From positions 3,162,001 through 3,226,000 of the forward strand of contig NZ_CP036287.1 in the NCBI RefSeq assembly GCF_007748095.1: DNA of 64,000 nucleotides, in the 5' to 3' direction. The position numbers were made by a program, and so were the translations under genes. Shown one piece after another: positions 20,413 to 27,993 of the stretch (position 1 is the stretch's first letter; each line of letters opens with the position of its first letter). The notes beneath the pieces are model-generated. The model saw only the letters and a list, made by a program, of their open reading frames with translations. It did not search any database and had not been told where the DNA came from. This DNA is from Engelhardtia mirabilis (lineage in GTDB: Bacteria; Planctomycetota; UBA1135; GCA-002686595).

Positions 20413-20928
20413 ATGCTGGGTCGAATAGACAAGGGGATTGCGGGCTGGGGAGCTGTCGTCGGAGGAATCTTGTTGTGCTCCGGAGTCTCCGCGAGTGCCG
20501 AGCCGCTCCAACCCGTGGCCACTGGTGCTCGATTGGACTGTGGCGGTTGCGTTGGCAATCTCGGAAGTCAGATCTGGGCTCCTGGTGGAGGGCTCAACGT
20601 CTACGGCACATTGGAGATCACCGGAGGCGGATGCAGTGACACCTGCCGTCCAATCGGGTTCTGTGGATTGGGCGGCACGCTGACGGTCACCGGGATCACA
20701 GGCCCCACTGCCGTGCAGCAATGCGAGCAACTCTGGTTGGAGGGCCCTCCTCCGTCCGAGTCGAACGAGGTCTGCAGAGACGTGGCCACTCAGATCGAGG
20801 ACGGCGCGCTCGGGTGGGTTCCACCCGACCTCTCGTGCGGGACCAACTTGAACTTCGAGATCAACGTTGGTGGCGCTTCGCTCTTCGTCATCGCCTATTG
20901 CGCGGGCTGCGAGACAGCTGAGGAATAG
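20413..20928 (+). CDS. Small secreted cysteine-rich protein
   Basis: Not recognised. The 171-residue product has a signal peptide (about 1-29, GGILLCSGVSASAE). The mature part has ten cysteines in clusters (LDCGGC, GGCSDTC, GFCG, QQC, YCAGC), which suggests a disulfide-stabilised extracytoplasmic fold. The segments GLNVYGTLEITGG and GGTLTVTG suggest beta strands. The ATG follows GGGAGGAGC. The next gene begins two bases after its stop, so they form an operon. Base use is closer to neutral than in the GC-rich neighbours, a possible sign of recent arrival. Confidence 0.55.
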   Translation: MLGRIDKGIAGWGAVVGGILLCSGVSASAEPLQPVATGARLDCGGCVGNLGSQIWAPGGGLNVYGTLEITGGGCSDTCRPIGFCGLGGTLTVTGITGPTAVQQCEQLWLEGPPPSESNEVCRDVATQIEDGALGWVPPDLSCGTNLNFEINVGGASLFVIAYCAGCETAEE

Positions 20929-20930
20929 CA

Positions 20931-21764
20931 ATGGGACTGATTTCGAAGGCTCTTGCGGTAATCGGGATGTTGCTCTTCGTCTGCTGGAGCGGACTGGATC
21001 GGAGCGAACCGTCTCCGGCCACATCGACTGCCGCTTTTTCGACCGCCGCGAGATCGCGCGTCGAAATACTGACGAGCCCATCGAGCTTGAAGGAGGGATC
21101 CGTGCGCAATCCACCGGCGAGCTGGGTCGATTCGAGCCTTCGCGCGGATCAAGAGGCGCCGACCTTCGTGTCCATGCGGCAGTACCTCGCAAAGGTCTAT
21201 CCAGGCGTCGATCTCGACGGCGTTGCAAAGCCGGCTTTCTTGGACGGTCCAATGGAGACCCAGTTGCCCTGGGACGAGGTGAAGCCGAGAGCAGAGGCGT
21301 GCATGCTCGAGCACTTCGCCCTCGCATCGGGCGCTACCCATGAGAACCTAGCGAAGAAGGCCATTTCAGGGGCGAGTTCGCAGAGCTTGCGAGACCGGTT
21401 GACGGTGGTCTTCCTTCAGCGCGACCCGGCGCTCACTTCGGACGAGATCGAGGCCTTGTTGAAGCGGGCCAGGAGCACGATGGGCCATGTTGCGGATGCC
21501 CAGCGTCAGATTGAGCTGGCCAAGTACCGGGCGCTCGACCGCAAGCTGGCGAGCGGGCGCTACGACGTCTTCGAGTACGTCACGATTCCGGAGCTGCGCG
21601 TGCATTCGGCAGCCACGAACAACACCATCGCGAACTCGTTCTATGCGGGCGATGGGTGGGTTGCCCAGGCCTGTCTTGATCGCGAGGAGGTCGTCGATCT
21701 GGAGTCGCTCCAATCCGCGTGCGCCGCGGAAGTCGATCTCTGGATCGAAGGTCTGATCCCCTAG
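20931..21764 (+). CDS. Exported protein of unknown function, stop codon inside a MITE
   Basis: A 277-residue protein with a single N-terminal hydrophobic helix (about 7-19), possibly a signal anchor. The remainder is helical and charged, with one segment (DEIEALLKRARSTMGHVADAQRQIELAKYRALDRKLA) likely to form a long helix. It starts two bases after the Cys-rich gene and probably acts with it. Its TAG stop codon is formed by the TA-G junction where a MITE fragment begins (21762-21764), so the original C terminus may have been replaced or cut. No family recognised. Confidence 0.5.
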   Translation: MGLISKALAVIGMLLFVCWSGLDRSEPSPATSTAAFSTAARSRVEILTSPSSLKEGSVRNPPASWVDSSLRADQEAPTFVSMRQYLAKVYPGVDLDGVAKPAFLDGPMETQLPWDEVKPRAEACMLEHFALASGATHENLAKKAISGASSQSLRDRLTVVFLQRDPALTSDEIEALLKRARSTMGHVADAQRQIELAKYRALDRKLASGRYDVFEYVTIPELRVHSAATNNTIANSFYAGDGWVAQACLDREEVVDLESLQSACAAEVDLWIEGLIP

Positions 21765-21820
21765 TGTCCTGGATCGGAAGATCCGGCGTCACTCCCCGGA
21801 GGCCCGATCGATGCTGGCTA
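21764..21820 (-). repeat. MITE family 1, fragment (copy 2)
   Basis: A 57-base fragment matching the reverse complement of the right arm of the 161-bp MITE, from its GTGTCCTGG end to the internal GGCTAG site. It is flanked by TA at its outer end and is cut at the internal TA where the IS630-family element begins. The remaining MITE sequence that should follow is missing. Confidence 0.75.
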
Positions 21821-23026
21821 GTGGGGCGAGTCAAAGATTCGACTAATAAGTTGCAAGTTTCGGGCAAGTCGGGCTCGGCCGCGCCGATGGTTGCATCATG
21901 ACGACCAAGATGGGACGGCCGAAGGCGAAGCTCGTGTTGTCCGAGCAGGAGCGCGCGGAGTTGAATCGGCTGGTTCGGCGTCGCTCGACGCCTGCGGCAG
22001 TGGCGGTGCGGGCGCGCGCCATCCTTCGCTGTGCGAAGGGGCTGGACAATACCGATGTCGCCGACGAGTTGGGGCTGCACTTTCAGACCGTTGGTCGCTG
22101 GCGTCGCCGATTCGTGAAGGAGCGTCTGGACGCGCTGTACGACGAGCCTCGGATTGGACGGCCGAGGAGCGTCTCAGATGACGATGTCGCCCGCGTCGTG
22201 GACATGACGCTCCACCGTAAGCCGAAAACCGGGACCCACTGGAGCTCCCGCCAAGTCGCGAACGAGCTCGGATTGTCTCAGAGCGCTGTGGCGCGGATCT
22301 GGAAGGCCTTCAGCCTTCGTCCAGATCGCAGCGAGTCCTTCTCCTTGTCCCGCGACCCTCAGTTCGTCGAGAAGGTCCGGGACATCGTGGGCCTGTACAT
22401 GAGCCCTCCGGACAATGCGCTCGTGCTCTGCGTCGACGAGAAGTCCCAGATGCAGGCACTGGATCGCACTCAGCCCCTGCTGCCGATGACGCCGACGCAC
22501 CCGGAGCGACGCTCGAATACCTACGTGCGCCACGGGACGACGTCGCTGTTCGCAGCGCTCGACATCGCCACGGGGCGAGTCATCGGCAAGTGCTTCCGTC
22601 GACACAGGTCGAAGGAGTTCCTGAAGTTCCTGGGCGAGATCGAGCAGTCCGTGCCCAAGGAGCTGGACGTCCACCTCGTGATGGACAACTACGCCACGCA
22701 CAAGACGCCAGCCGTGAAGCGGTGGCTGCTACGCCGACCCCGATTTCACGTGCACTTCACGCCGACGACGTCGTCCTGGCTCAACCTCGTCGAGAGCTGG
22801 TTCTCGATCGTCTCCCGGCGAGTGACTGAGCGCGGCGTCCATCGAAGTACGGCTGCGCTCGAGAAGGACGTGAGGGCGTTCATCGATGCCCACAACGACG
22901 AGCCGAAGCCGTACGTCTGGACCAAGACCGCAGACCAGATCTTCGCCAGCCTCCGCCGCTACTGCGACACAGCGAACGCCATTCGTTCACGGCAAACAAA
23001 TGAGTCGAAGCTTTGACTCACCCCAC
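21821..23026 (+). mobile_element. IS630-family insertion sequence (complete, about 1206 bp)
   Basis: The ends are inverted repeats of about 32 bases, starting GTGGGGCGAGTCAAAG on the left (21821) and GTGGGGTGAGTCAAAG on the reverse right end (23026); 27 of 32 positions agree. Both ends sit next to TA (21819-21820 and 23027-23028), the expected target duplication of IS630/Tc1-type transposition. It encodes one intact transposase. It sits between a MITE fragment and a full MITE copy. Confidence 0.92.
21898..23016 (+). CDS. IS630-family transposase
   Basis: A 372-residue DDE transposase that cuts and pastes the element at TA sites. The N terminus has two helix-turn-helix regions (about 40-75, TDVADELGLHFQTVGRW, and 117-138, RQVANELGLSQSAVARIW). 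The catalytic residues fit D180 (LCVDEKSQ), D263 (VMDNYATHK) and E299 (NLVESWF). The reading frame is intact and the stop lies inside the right inverted repeat. Probably active or recently active. Confidence 0.92.
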   Translation: MTTKMGRPKAKLVLSEQERAELNRLVRRRSTPAAVAVRARAILRCAKGLDNTDVADELGLHFQTVGRWRRRFVKERLDALYDEPRIGRPRSVSDDDVARVVDMTLHRKPKTGTHWSSRQVANELGLSQSAVARIWKAFSLRPDRSESFSLSRDPQFVEKVRDIVGLYMSPPDNALVLCVDEKSQMQALDRTQPLLPMTPTHPERRSNTYVRHGTTSLFAALDIATGRVIGKCFRRHRSKEFLKFLGEIEQSVPKELDVHLVMDNYATHKTPAVKRWLLRRPRFHVHFTPTTSSWLNLVESWFSIVSRRVTERGVHRSTAALEKDVRAFIDAHNDEPKPYVWTKTADQIFASLRRYCDTANAIRSRQTNESKL

Positions 23027-23028
23027 TA

Positions 23029-23189
23029 GTGTCCTGGATCAGAAATTCGGCGTCACTTCCCGGGCTCCGATCGCCGCTGGCGTCGCCAGTGCCTCCTCCG
23101 AGTATCGCAGCGGATACGCGTCGTCGGCGCTCCTAGCCAGCATCGATCGGACCTCCGGGCAGTGACGCCGAATTTCTGTTCCAGGACAC
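23029..23189 (+). repeat. MITE family 1, copy 3 (161 bp)
   Basis: Full-length MITE with inverted ends GTGTCCTGGATCAGAAATTC and its near-reverse on the right. It is flanked by TA on both sides (23027-23028 and 23190-23191); the left TA is also the right target duplication of the IS630-family element. It differs from copy 1 at about ten positions. Confidence 0.82.
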
Positions 23190-23204
23190 TAGCTCGGTGC
23201 AGTC

Positions 23205-23378
23205 ACCAGGATTCGGGTCCAGCGCGTCCAACTCGGTCGCTGGCGGTACCTTGCGGAGCGAGCCCCCGCGGCTGAGGCTTCATGCCCCGCCCGCGACGGG
23301 GTCGGTTCGCAAGGTGCCGTCAGCGGGCGAGAGGCGGCCGTAGGCCGCCGTTTGGGCGTGCTGGGCGCGGATCCTGGT
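23205..23378 (+). repeat. Repeat family 2, copy B (174 bp)
   Basis: A 174-base segment with inverted ends (GTCACCAGGATTCG on the left and CGGATCCTGGTAAC on the right), matching copy A at 16240-16412 in the opposite orientation. Together with the 15-base gap and MITE copy 3 it forms a 350-base block that is repeated, inverted, at 16240-16588. It ends 12 bases before the stop of the HEAT-repeat gene. Confidence 0.7.
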
Positions 23379-23390
23379 AACCGAACCGGG

Positions 23391-24800
23391 TTAGCGCTGA
23401 GGCGCCTGTTCGCTGAGCCAGTCGAGCCAATCGCCGGCGGTTGGGCCGAGGTCGGTCCCCGCGATTGAGATCAGTGCATCGCGGGCCTGCCCGGCCAAGT
23501 CGTTGTCGACTCCCGTGGACTCGTCGAGTAGCGCCGCTAGCGGCTTCAAGCCCTGGACCGAGCCTGTTCGACCGAGGGACACGCAGGCGGCGCGGCGCAC
23601 AAGGACTTCGTCGCGAAGGAGCAGCAACGAGAGTTGCTCGGCGATCGCGTCGCGGGCCATGAAGTGCCCATCGAGCGCCCGCAGGTGGGCGGCCAGGTCG
23701 CCGATCGAAGCATCCTGGAGGGCATGCAGGTGACTGTTCAAGCCGCGCTTCTCGAAGTTGCGCTCGACTTCGAGTCGCTCGCGCCACAGGTCGGCGTTGG
23801 CCGGGAGTGACGATCCGCTGATCTGGACCAGGGCGCGGTGCGCTTGCTCCGCGAGATCGCCGTCGCTGGTCAGGAGCTGCACCAGGTCGTCCACGGCGTC
23901 CAGGGAACGCAGGGCCCCCAGGGCGCGGATCGCGGCGGTGCTGAGGTGGGGGTCCTGCGGGTCGAGCAGACGCAGCACGGCGCGGGCTACCTCGTCGTCG
24001 AGGCGTCGGTCCACCGACGGCGCGCAGCGTGCGATCTCGTTGAGCACCGCGGTCTGAACGCTCGAGCGCTGGGCGAGCTGTCGAGACAGCAGGGGGAGGG
24101 CCGCGCCCGATCCGACATCGCCAAGTCCGGCCAGGACCGAGAGGGCCAGGTGGTCGCTCAGGCCAGCGAGTTCGGCCTCGAGGCGATCCAGATGACCCAG
24201 CCCTCGCCCGAGCACCTGGCCAATCGCGGCGCGCAGGGCGTCGCGCGTCGCCCGGCTGACGTCCTCGACCGCGATCCCAGCAGGCTCGAGGGACTCCGGT
24301 TTCGCGGCGCGCACCACGTCGCCGATGGTCTCCGGCTGGCTACATGCACCCAGGATCCGCACGAGCCTGGGCTGCAGCGCCTCGGTCCATTGGGCGGCCG
24401 GGGGCAGGGCGGATCGCACACGACCCCGGTCGCTGGCGGCCAGGGCTGCAAGGGCCATGGACTCTTGGTAGCGATTGATCGCCTGGGGCTGGGGATCGAC
24501 CTCGGTCGCCGGCAAGTTGCCGTCGAGGAGTACGCGCACCGCGGCGCGCGGGTCGTCAGCACAGAGGGTCGTCAACTCCAGCGCGAGCCCCGCGTCGATC
24601 GAGTGCCCCGCCTCCCGCTGCGCCCGCAGCACCCGCAGGACCTCGAGGTCGTGGGGCGTGAGGGCCGCCTGGGCCGTCCGCGTGTCGACGGCGGACGATG
24701 TGCTCGAGTCGGCGGCGCCGACTTGTGCGACGGTCGACCAGCAGCCGGCGACCAGCAGGGTGGCGACGAGACGACGGGACAGTGCGCTGGGGGACGTCAT
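23391..24800 (-). CDS. Exported HEAT-repeat protein
   Basis: A 469-residue exported protein: the signal sequence LVATLLVAGCWSTVAQVGAA could be a lipobox (Cys19) or a standard signal ending near AA-D. The mature protein is almost all HEAT-like helical repeats (ALPLLSRQLAQRSSVQTAVLNEIARC, AAIRALGALRSLDAVDDLVQLL, ACVSLGRTGSVQGLKPLAALL), typical of protein-interaction scaffolds. The start MTSPSAL is chosen over an upstream ATG because it places the signal sequence normally. It begins 16 bases after the end of the pseudopilin operon on the same strand and may be part of it. Confidence 0.62.
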   Translation of the reverse strand: MTSPSALSRRLVATLLVAGCWSTVAQVGAADSSTSSAVDTRTAQAALTPHDLEVLRVLRAQREAGHSIDAGLALELTTLCADDPRAAVRVLLDGNLPATEVDPQPQAINRYQESMALAALAASDRGRVRSALPPAAQWTEALQPRLVRILGACSQPETIGDVVRAAKPESLEPAGIAVEDVSRATRDALRAAIGQVLGRGLGHLDRLEAELAGLSDHLALSVLAGLGDVGSGAALPLLSRQLAQRSSVQTAVLNEIARCAPSVDRRLDDEVARAVLRLLDPQDPHLSTAAIRALGALRSLDAVDDLVQLLTSDGDLAEQAHRALVQISGSSLPANADLWRERLEVERNFEKRGLNSHLHALQDASIGDLAAHLRALDGHFMARDAIAEQLSLLLLRDEVLVRRAACVSLGRTGSVQGLKPLAALLDESTGVDNDLAGQARDALISIAGTDLGPTAGDWLDWLSEQAPQR

Positions 24801-24816
24801 GGGGCTGCTAGGCGGA

Positions 24817-26070
24817 TCAAAGGGCGCCACGCACGCGGTAGCCGACGGTGGTCCAGGTGTTCTCGGAAGAGTTGCTCATGTCGGCCAGGCTCTCGTCGTA
24901 GTGGATCTTGCAGTTGCTGTCGAGGTGCAGTTGCTTGGCCGCGATGGCCCCGAACAGTTCGAAGTTGCTGTTGATCGAGATGGCAGCGTTGGGCGCGAGG
25001 ATGGTCCCGTAGATCTTCGCGTTGGAGTCGAAGTCGACCTCGTCCAGGTCCACCTCGACCACGTCAGGCGCGATGATGTTGTCGGACTCCAGCAGGAACG
25101 AGAGATCCGCCGGCTCGAAGTCCAGGGACGCGATCAGCGTGTTGCTGTTGACGATGAAGTCGCCGCGGACATAGATCTCGACCGGTCCACCGGTGTCGTC
25201 GATCAGCACGCTGGAACCCGAGTTGACCTCGAAGCTGTCGACCACCAGGGTCGCCGGGCCAATGATGGTCAGGATCGCGTTCTTACCCACCGAGAAGGCG
25301 GAGTATCCGTGGTCGCCGGACGTGATCGTGGTGGACGTGTTCGTGCCCGTGGCGATCGTGCCGTCGTCGGGCACGATCGGGACGTCGATCGAGGGCATGG
25401 TGACCGTCGCGCTGGCGGGCAACGTGCTGCCATTGACCTCGGCGTTGCCCAGGACCGTGGTCGTCGCCGTGGGCCCGCACTGGGCGTCGCCGAAGACGGT
25501 CGAGTTCTGGTCCAGATCCACGTCGCCGTTGGAGCCGATGTTGCCCTCGGTATTGGCGTAGGCGTCACCGCCGGTTCCGTTGAGGGCGAGGTAGGCCCCG
25601 GCGGACGCGTCGTAGCTGTCCACGAAAGCGTTGCTGTCGAGGGTCATCGACTCGTCGCCGAAGGCGGCGAATTGGAAGACGCTCTGGGCCTGTTGGGTCA
25701 GCACGACCTCGAGCCCCATGTCCGCGAGCCCCTGGGCCCCCGATGCGACGACGTTGCGTTGCCCGGAGCTCACCGCGGTGACCTGGACGAAAGCGGTAGC
25801 CCCGCCCAGGCTCAAGGGGGAGTTCGATGTGAAGACGTTGCCGTCGCCACCGCCGTTCAAGTCCGCCATGGACGCAGCCAGCGCTGCCTCCGCGGCGTAC
25901 TGGGCGTTCACCCGGGCCAGGTGACCGCGTTGCTCGCTGCGGGCCGAGAGCCCGAGTTGGGCCACGGCGAGCGAGACGCTGGCCAGCCCAGCCATGACCA
26001 CGACCACACCGACGAGGGCCGAGCCCTCCTGTTTGCGCGCCGCTTGCGGCGCTTTGATTTCGAGTTGCAT
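24817..26070 (-). CDS. PilX-like type IV pilus/pseudopilin-associated protein
   Basis: This 417-residue protein starts with a short positive region and one hydrophobic helix, GSALVGVVVVMAGLASVSLAV, preceded by a Gly like a prepilin site, then a large domain rich in Asn, Asp and Thr. The domain repeats strands with N, D and S (SMTLDSNAFVDSY, DSFEVNSGSSVLIDD, DLDEVDFDSNAKIYGTI, SINSNFELFGAI), consistent with a beta-helix or PilX/DUF7305-type surface protein. It is the third gene in the pseudopilin operon, 19 bases after its neighbour, so it is likely a minor or assembly pilin. Its ATG precedes MQLEIKAP. Confidence 0.55.
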   Translation of the reverse strand: MQLEIKAPQAARKQEGSALVGVVVVMAGLASVSLAVAQLGLSARSEQRGHLARVNAQYAAEAALAASMADLNGGGDGNVFTSNSPLSLGGATAFVQVTAVSSGQRNVVASGAQGLADMGLEVVLTQQAQSVFQFAAFGDESMTLDSNAFVDSYDASAGAYLALNGTGGDAYANTEGNIGSNGDVDLDQNSTVFGDAQCGPTATTTVLGNAEVNGSTLPASATVTMPSIDVPIVPDDGTIATGTNTSTTITSGDHGYSAFSVGKNAILTIIGPATLVVDSFEVNSGSSVLIDDTGGPVEIYVRGDFIVNSNTLIASLDFEPADLSFLLESDNIIAPDVVEVDLDEVDFDSNAKIYGTILAPNAAISINSNFELFGAIAAKQLHLDSNCKIHYDESLADMSNSSENTWTTVGYRVRGAL

Positions 26071-26089
26071 GACGATGACCCCCCGGTCG

Positions 26090-26749
26090 TCAGTTGCGAA
26101 GTTCGACCCTCGACTCCAGCGCCACGCTGAGCGTTGGCGCGCCGTCCACCGAACCGATGGTCCGGAGTTGGACGAAGAGCACGTCACCGACACGCTGGAT
26201 GCAGAACCCAGGCTCGTCGGTCACACCGTCTCCGTCGTCGTCGGCGAGGTTGAGCGCCTCACCCTCTCCAAGCTCGGCGACCCCGTCGATCAGGATCGTC
26301 ATGCGCTGATTGGCCTCGCCCTCGTCGGTGATCAACACCAGGCGCATCTCGTCGACCAGGCCGTCGCCATCCTCGTCCGTGCCGTCGTCGCTCTCCTGGG
26401 GCTCGTACTCGAGGCGCAGCCGCGAGGGCGCGCTCCAAGTGATGCCCGTGGCGTCGATGGCGGTGGGCGTGCGGAAACTGAGGTCCGAGGTACCCAGATT
26501 GCCGGTGGCGGTCGGAGTGAAGGTGGACGAGGCGGCCCCTGTCAGCGCAGCCAAGGCTCGCTCGAGGGCGCGCTGGGTGTCCTGTTCGCGCTGGGTGCGG
26601 ACCGCGGAGCTGTCGTAGGCGGCGCCACCGCGCTTGCCCACACTGGTCGCGGCCATCAGCACCACAGCCAGCATCGAGATCGCGAACAGCATTTCGATCA
26701 TGCTGAACCCGGAAGCCGCGCCTGCGCGAATCAATCGGCGGAGAGCCAT
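26090..26749 (-). CDS. PilW-like prepilin / pseudopilin
   Basis: A 219-residue minor pilin-like protein. A prepilin peptidase site is seen at G-FSMIEML near the N terminus, with the Glu five residues after the cut (+5) and a hydrophobic helix after it (LFAISMLAVVLMAATSV). The rest is a globular domain with a likely disulfide-poor fold. It overlaps the upstream PilV-like gene's stop by 19 bases and precedes the PilX-like gene by 19 bases, so all three are one operon. It probably forms part of a type IV pilus or type II secretion pseudopilus tip; no pilus ATPase is in this window. Confidence 0.72.
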   Translation of the reverse strand: MALRRLIRAGAASGFSMIEMLFAISMLAVVLMAATSVGKRGGAAYDSSAVRTQREQDTQRALERALAALTGAASSTFTPTATGNLGTSDLSFRTPTAIDATGITWSAPSRLRLEYEPQESDDGTDEDGDGLVDEMRLVLITDEGEANQRMTILIDGVAELGEGEALNLADDDGDGVTDEPGFCIQRVGDVLFVQLRTIGSVDGAPTLSVALESRVELRN

Positions 26750-27330
26750 GCTCGCACCTCCAGACTCTCGTTGGTCGAGGGGCCGCGCCACTCCAGCCGC
26801 ACACAGACGGGCAGGAGGCGGTAGTCCGCCGCCACGTTGTCACCATTGACCAGCCCGTCGCCGTTGAGGTCGAAGGGCAGTCCGAAGCCACCTGTGGTCA
26901 GGTCCTCGCGCAGGCCGTCAACTCCGAGTCCCACTGGACCTTCGGGGAAGAGGATCTCGCCCGCGACGCCGTCGGCATCTCCAGGGATCGGATCCAGGCC
27001 GGGAACCGCGAAGCCCGAACCGGGTGCTGTGCCGGCCCCGCCCGGGTCATCGGCCGCATCCGAGTTGTAGAGGGCGTAGACGTCGGCGAAGTCCTCGATT
27101 CGCAGCGCCTCGACCTGGGCCCTCGCAGCCGCCAGGGCACGGGAACTCTGTTCGAGACCCCTGTTGCTCCCGATGCCACTGGTGATCGCCTGGCTGTAGA
27201 CGACTACCGCGAGCATCATGACGCTCAATGCGATGGTGACCTCGAGCAGTGTGTGACCACACTGCCCTCGACCCCTCCGCGTGACCGTCGCTTGCTCGCA
27301 ACGATTCTTTTCGTTGCCAACGCCCCGCAT
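26731..27330 (-). CDS. PilV-like prepilin / pseudopilin
   Basis: A 199-residue minor pilin-like protein. The N terminus has a G-HTLLEV prepilin cleavage motif with Glu at the fifth position and the hydrophobic helix TIALSVMMLAVVVYSQAITS. The start is the ATG giving MRGVGNEKN; an upstream in-frame ATG is possible. It is the first gene of the pseudopilin operon and overlaps the PilW-like gene. Confidence 0.72.
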   Translation of the reverse strand: MRGVGNEKNRCEQATVTRRGRGQCGHTLLEVTIALSVMMLAVVVYSQAITSGIGSNRGLEQSSRALAAARAQVEALRIEDFADVYALYNSDAADDPGGAGTAPGSGFAVPGLDPIPGDADGVAGEILFPEGPVGLGVDGLREDLTTGGFGLPFDLNGDGLVNGDNVAADYRLLPVCVRLEWRGPSTNESLEVRAWLSAD

Positions 27331-27687
27331 GTGATTGTCTTCCCCGTCGGGTCGAAGCCCGATCGAACCCATTCCTCGGCGGCCACCGAGAGGGTTCTTG
27401 AACCCGGTTCCGATTGCTCGTGGACTGGGCCCACCGTGCGGGCCGCCCGATGGGCCCGCGAGGGCCCTGGAACCGCTGTGGAGGACTCGTGCAGATCGGG
27501 CGGGCAGCTCCTTTTCGGTCTCTTCGAGATCCGAGGCAGGGGGGCGACGGGGTCTCAGCCGATCCGGCGATCCGCTCGGTGAGGTTCGCCACGCTCGGAC
27601 CGATCAGTGCGGACAGATCAGTGCGGACCGATCAGTGCGGACCGACCGGCGCCGGCCGACGAGTGCGAATCGATCGCGCCCGCGGCC
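27331..27687. promoter_or_regulatory. Region upstream of the pseudopilin operon
   Basis: About 357 bases that should contain the promoter of the operon on the minus strand. Apart from a triple 14-base repeat (entered separately), I see no palindrome, terminator or small gene. Confidence 0.35.
27597..27638. repeat. Three tandem 14-bp units
   Basis: Three head-to-tail copies of GGACCGATCAGTGC (the middle one has A for the second C), then a partial fourth. The array lies in the non-coding gap about 270 bases upstream of the pseudopilin operon. It could bind a regulator or be a simple expansion. Confidence 0.7.
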
Positions 27688-27969
27688 TCAACGGCCCGAC
27701 CTGCGCCGCCCCTGCTTGGGCACGCTGACCAGGGGATCCTCGTACTCGGCGTACTTCTGCTCCAGCTCGCGCAGTCGCTCGCCGGTCGGCTCGCGACCGA
27801 AGAGCCCGCCTTCACGCCACAGGGCCGCCTCGACGTCCTGGTACAGGGTCTTGAGCACCGGCAGCCAGAGCGGCGACAGCAGCACGATCGCGAGGATCTT
27901 TACGGCGGTCTGGAAGGGGTTGTCCACGTGGAGGGGAGGCGCAGGGGCCTTCGGGGTCAGGATCGGCAA
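27688..27969 (-). CDS. Small membrane-associated protein of unknown function
   Basis: A 93-residue protein with one hydrophobic segment near residues 21-42 (TAVKILAIVLLSPLWLPVL), then a charged helix (RLRELEQKYAEYEDP) and a basic end. No signal peptide or family was recognised. It begins 24 bases after the large membrane gene at 27994, on the same strand, so it is likely co-transcribed. Confidence 0.45.
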   Translation of the reverse strand: MPILTPKAPAPPLHVDNPFQTAVKILAIVLLSPLWLPVLKTLYQDVEAALWREGGLFGREPTGERLRELEQKYAEYEDPLVSVPKQGRRRSGR

Positions 27970-27993
27970 CCGGGCACGGTCGGGTCAAGCTCG

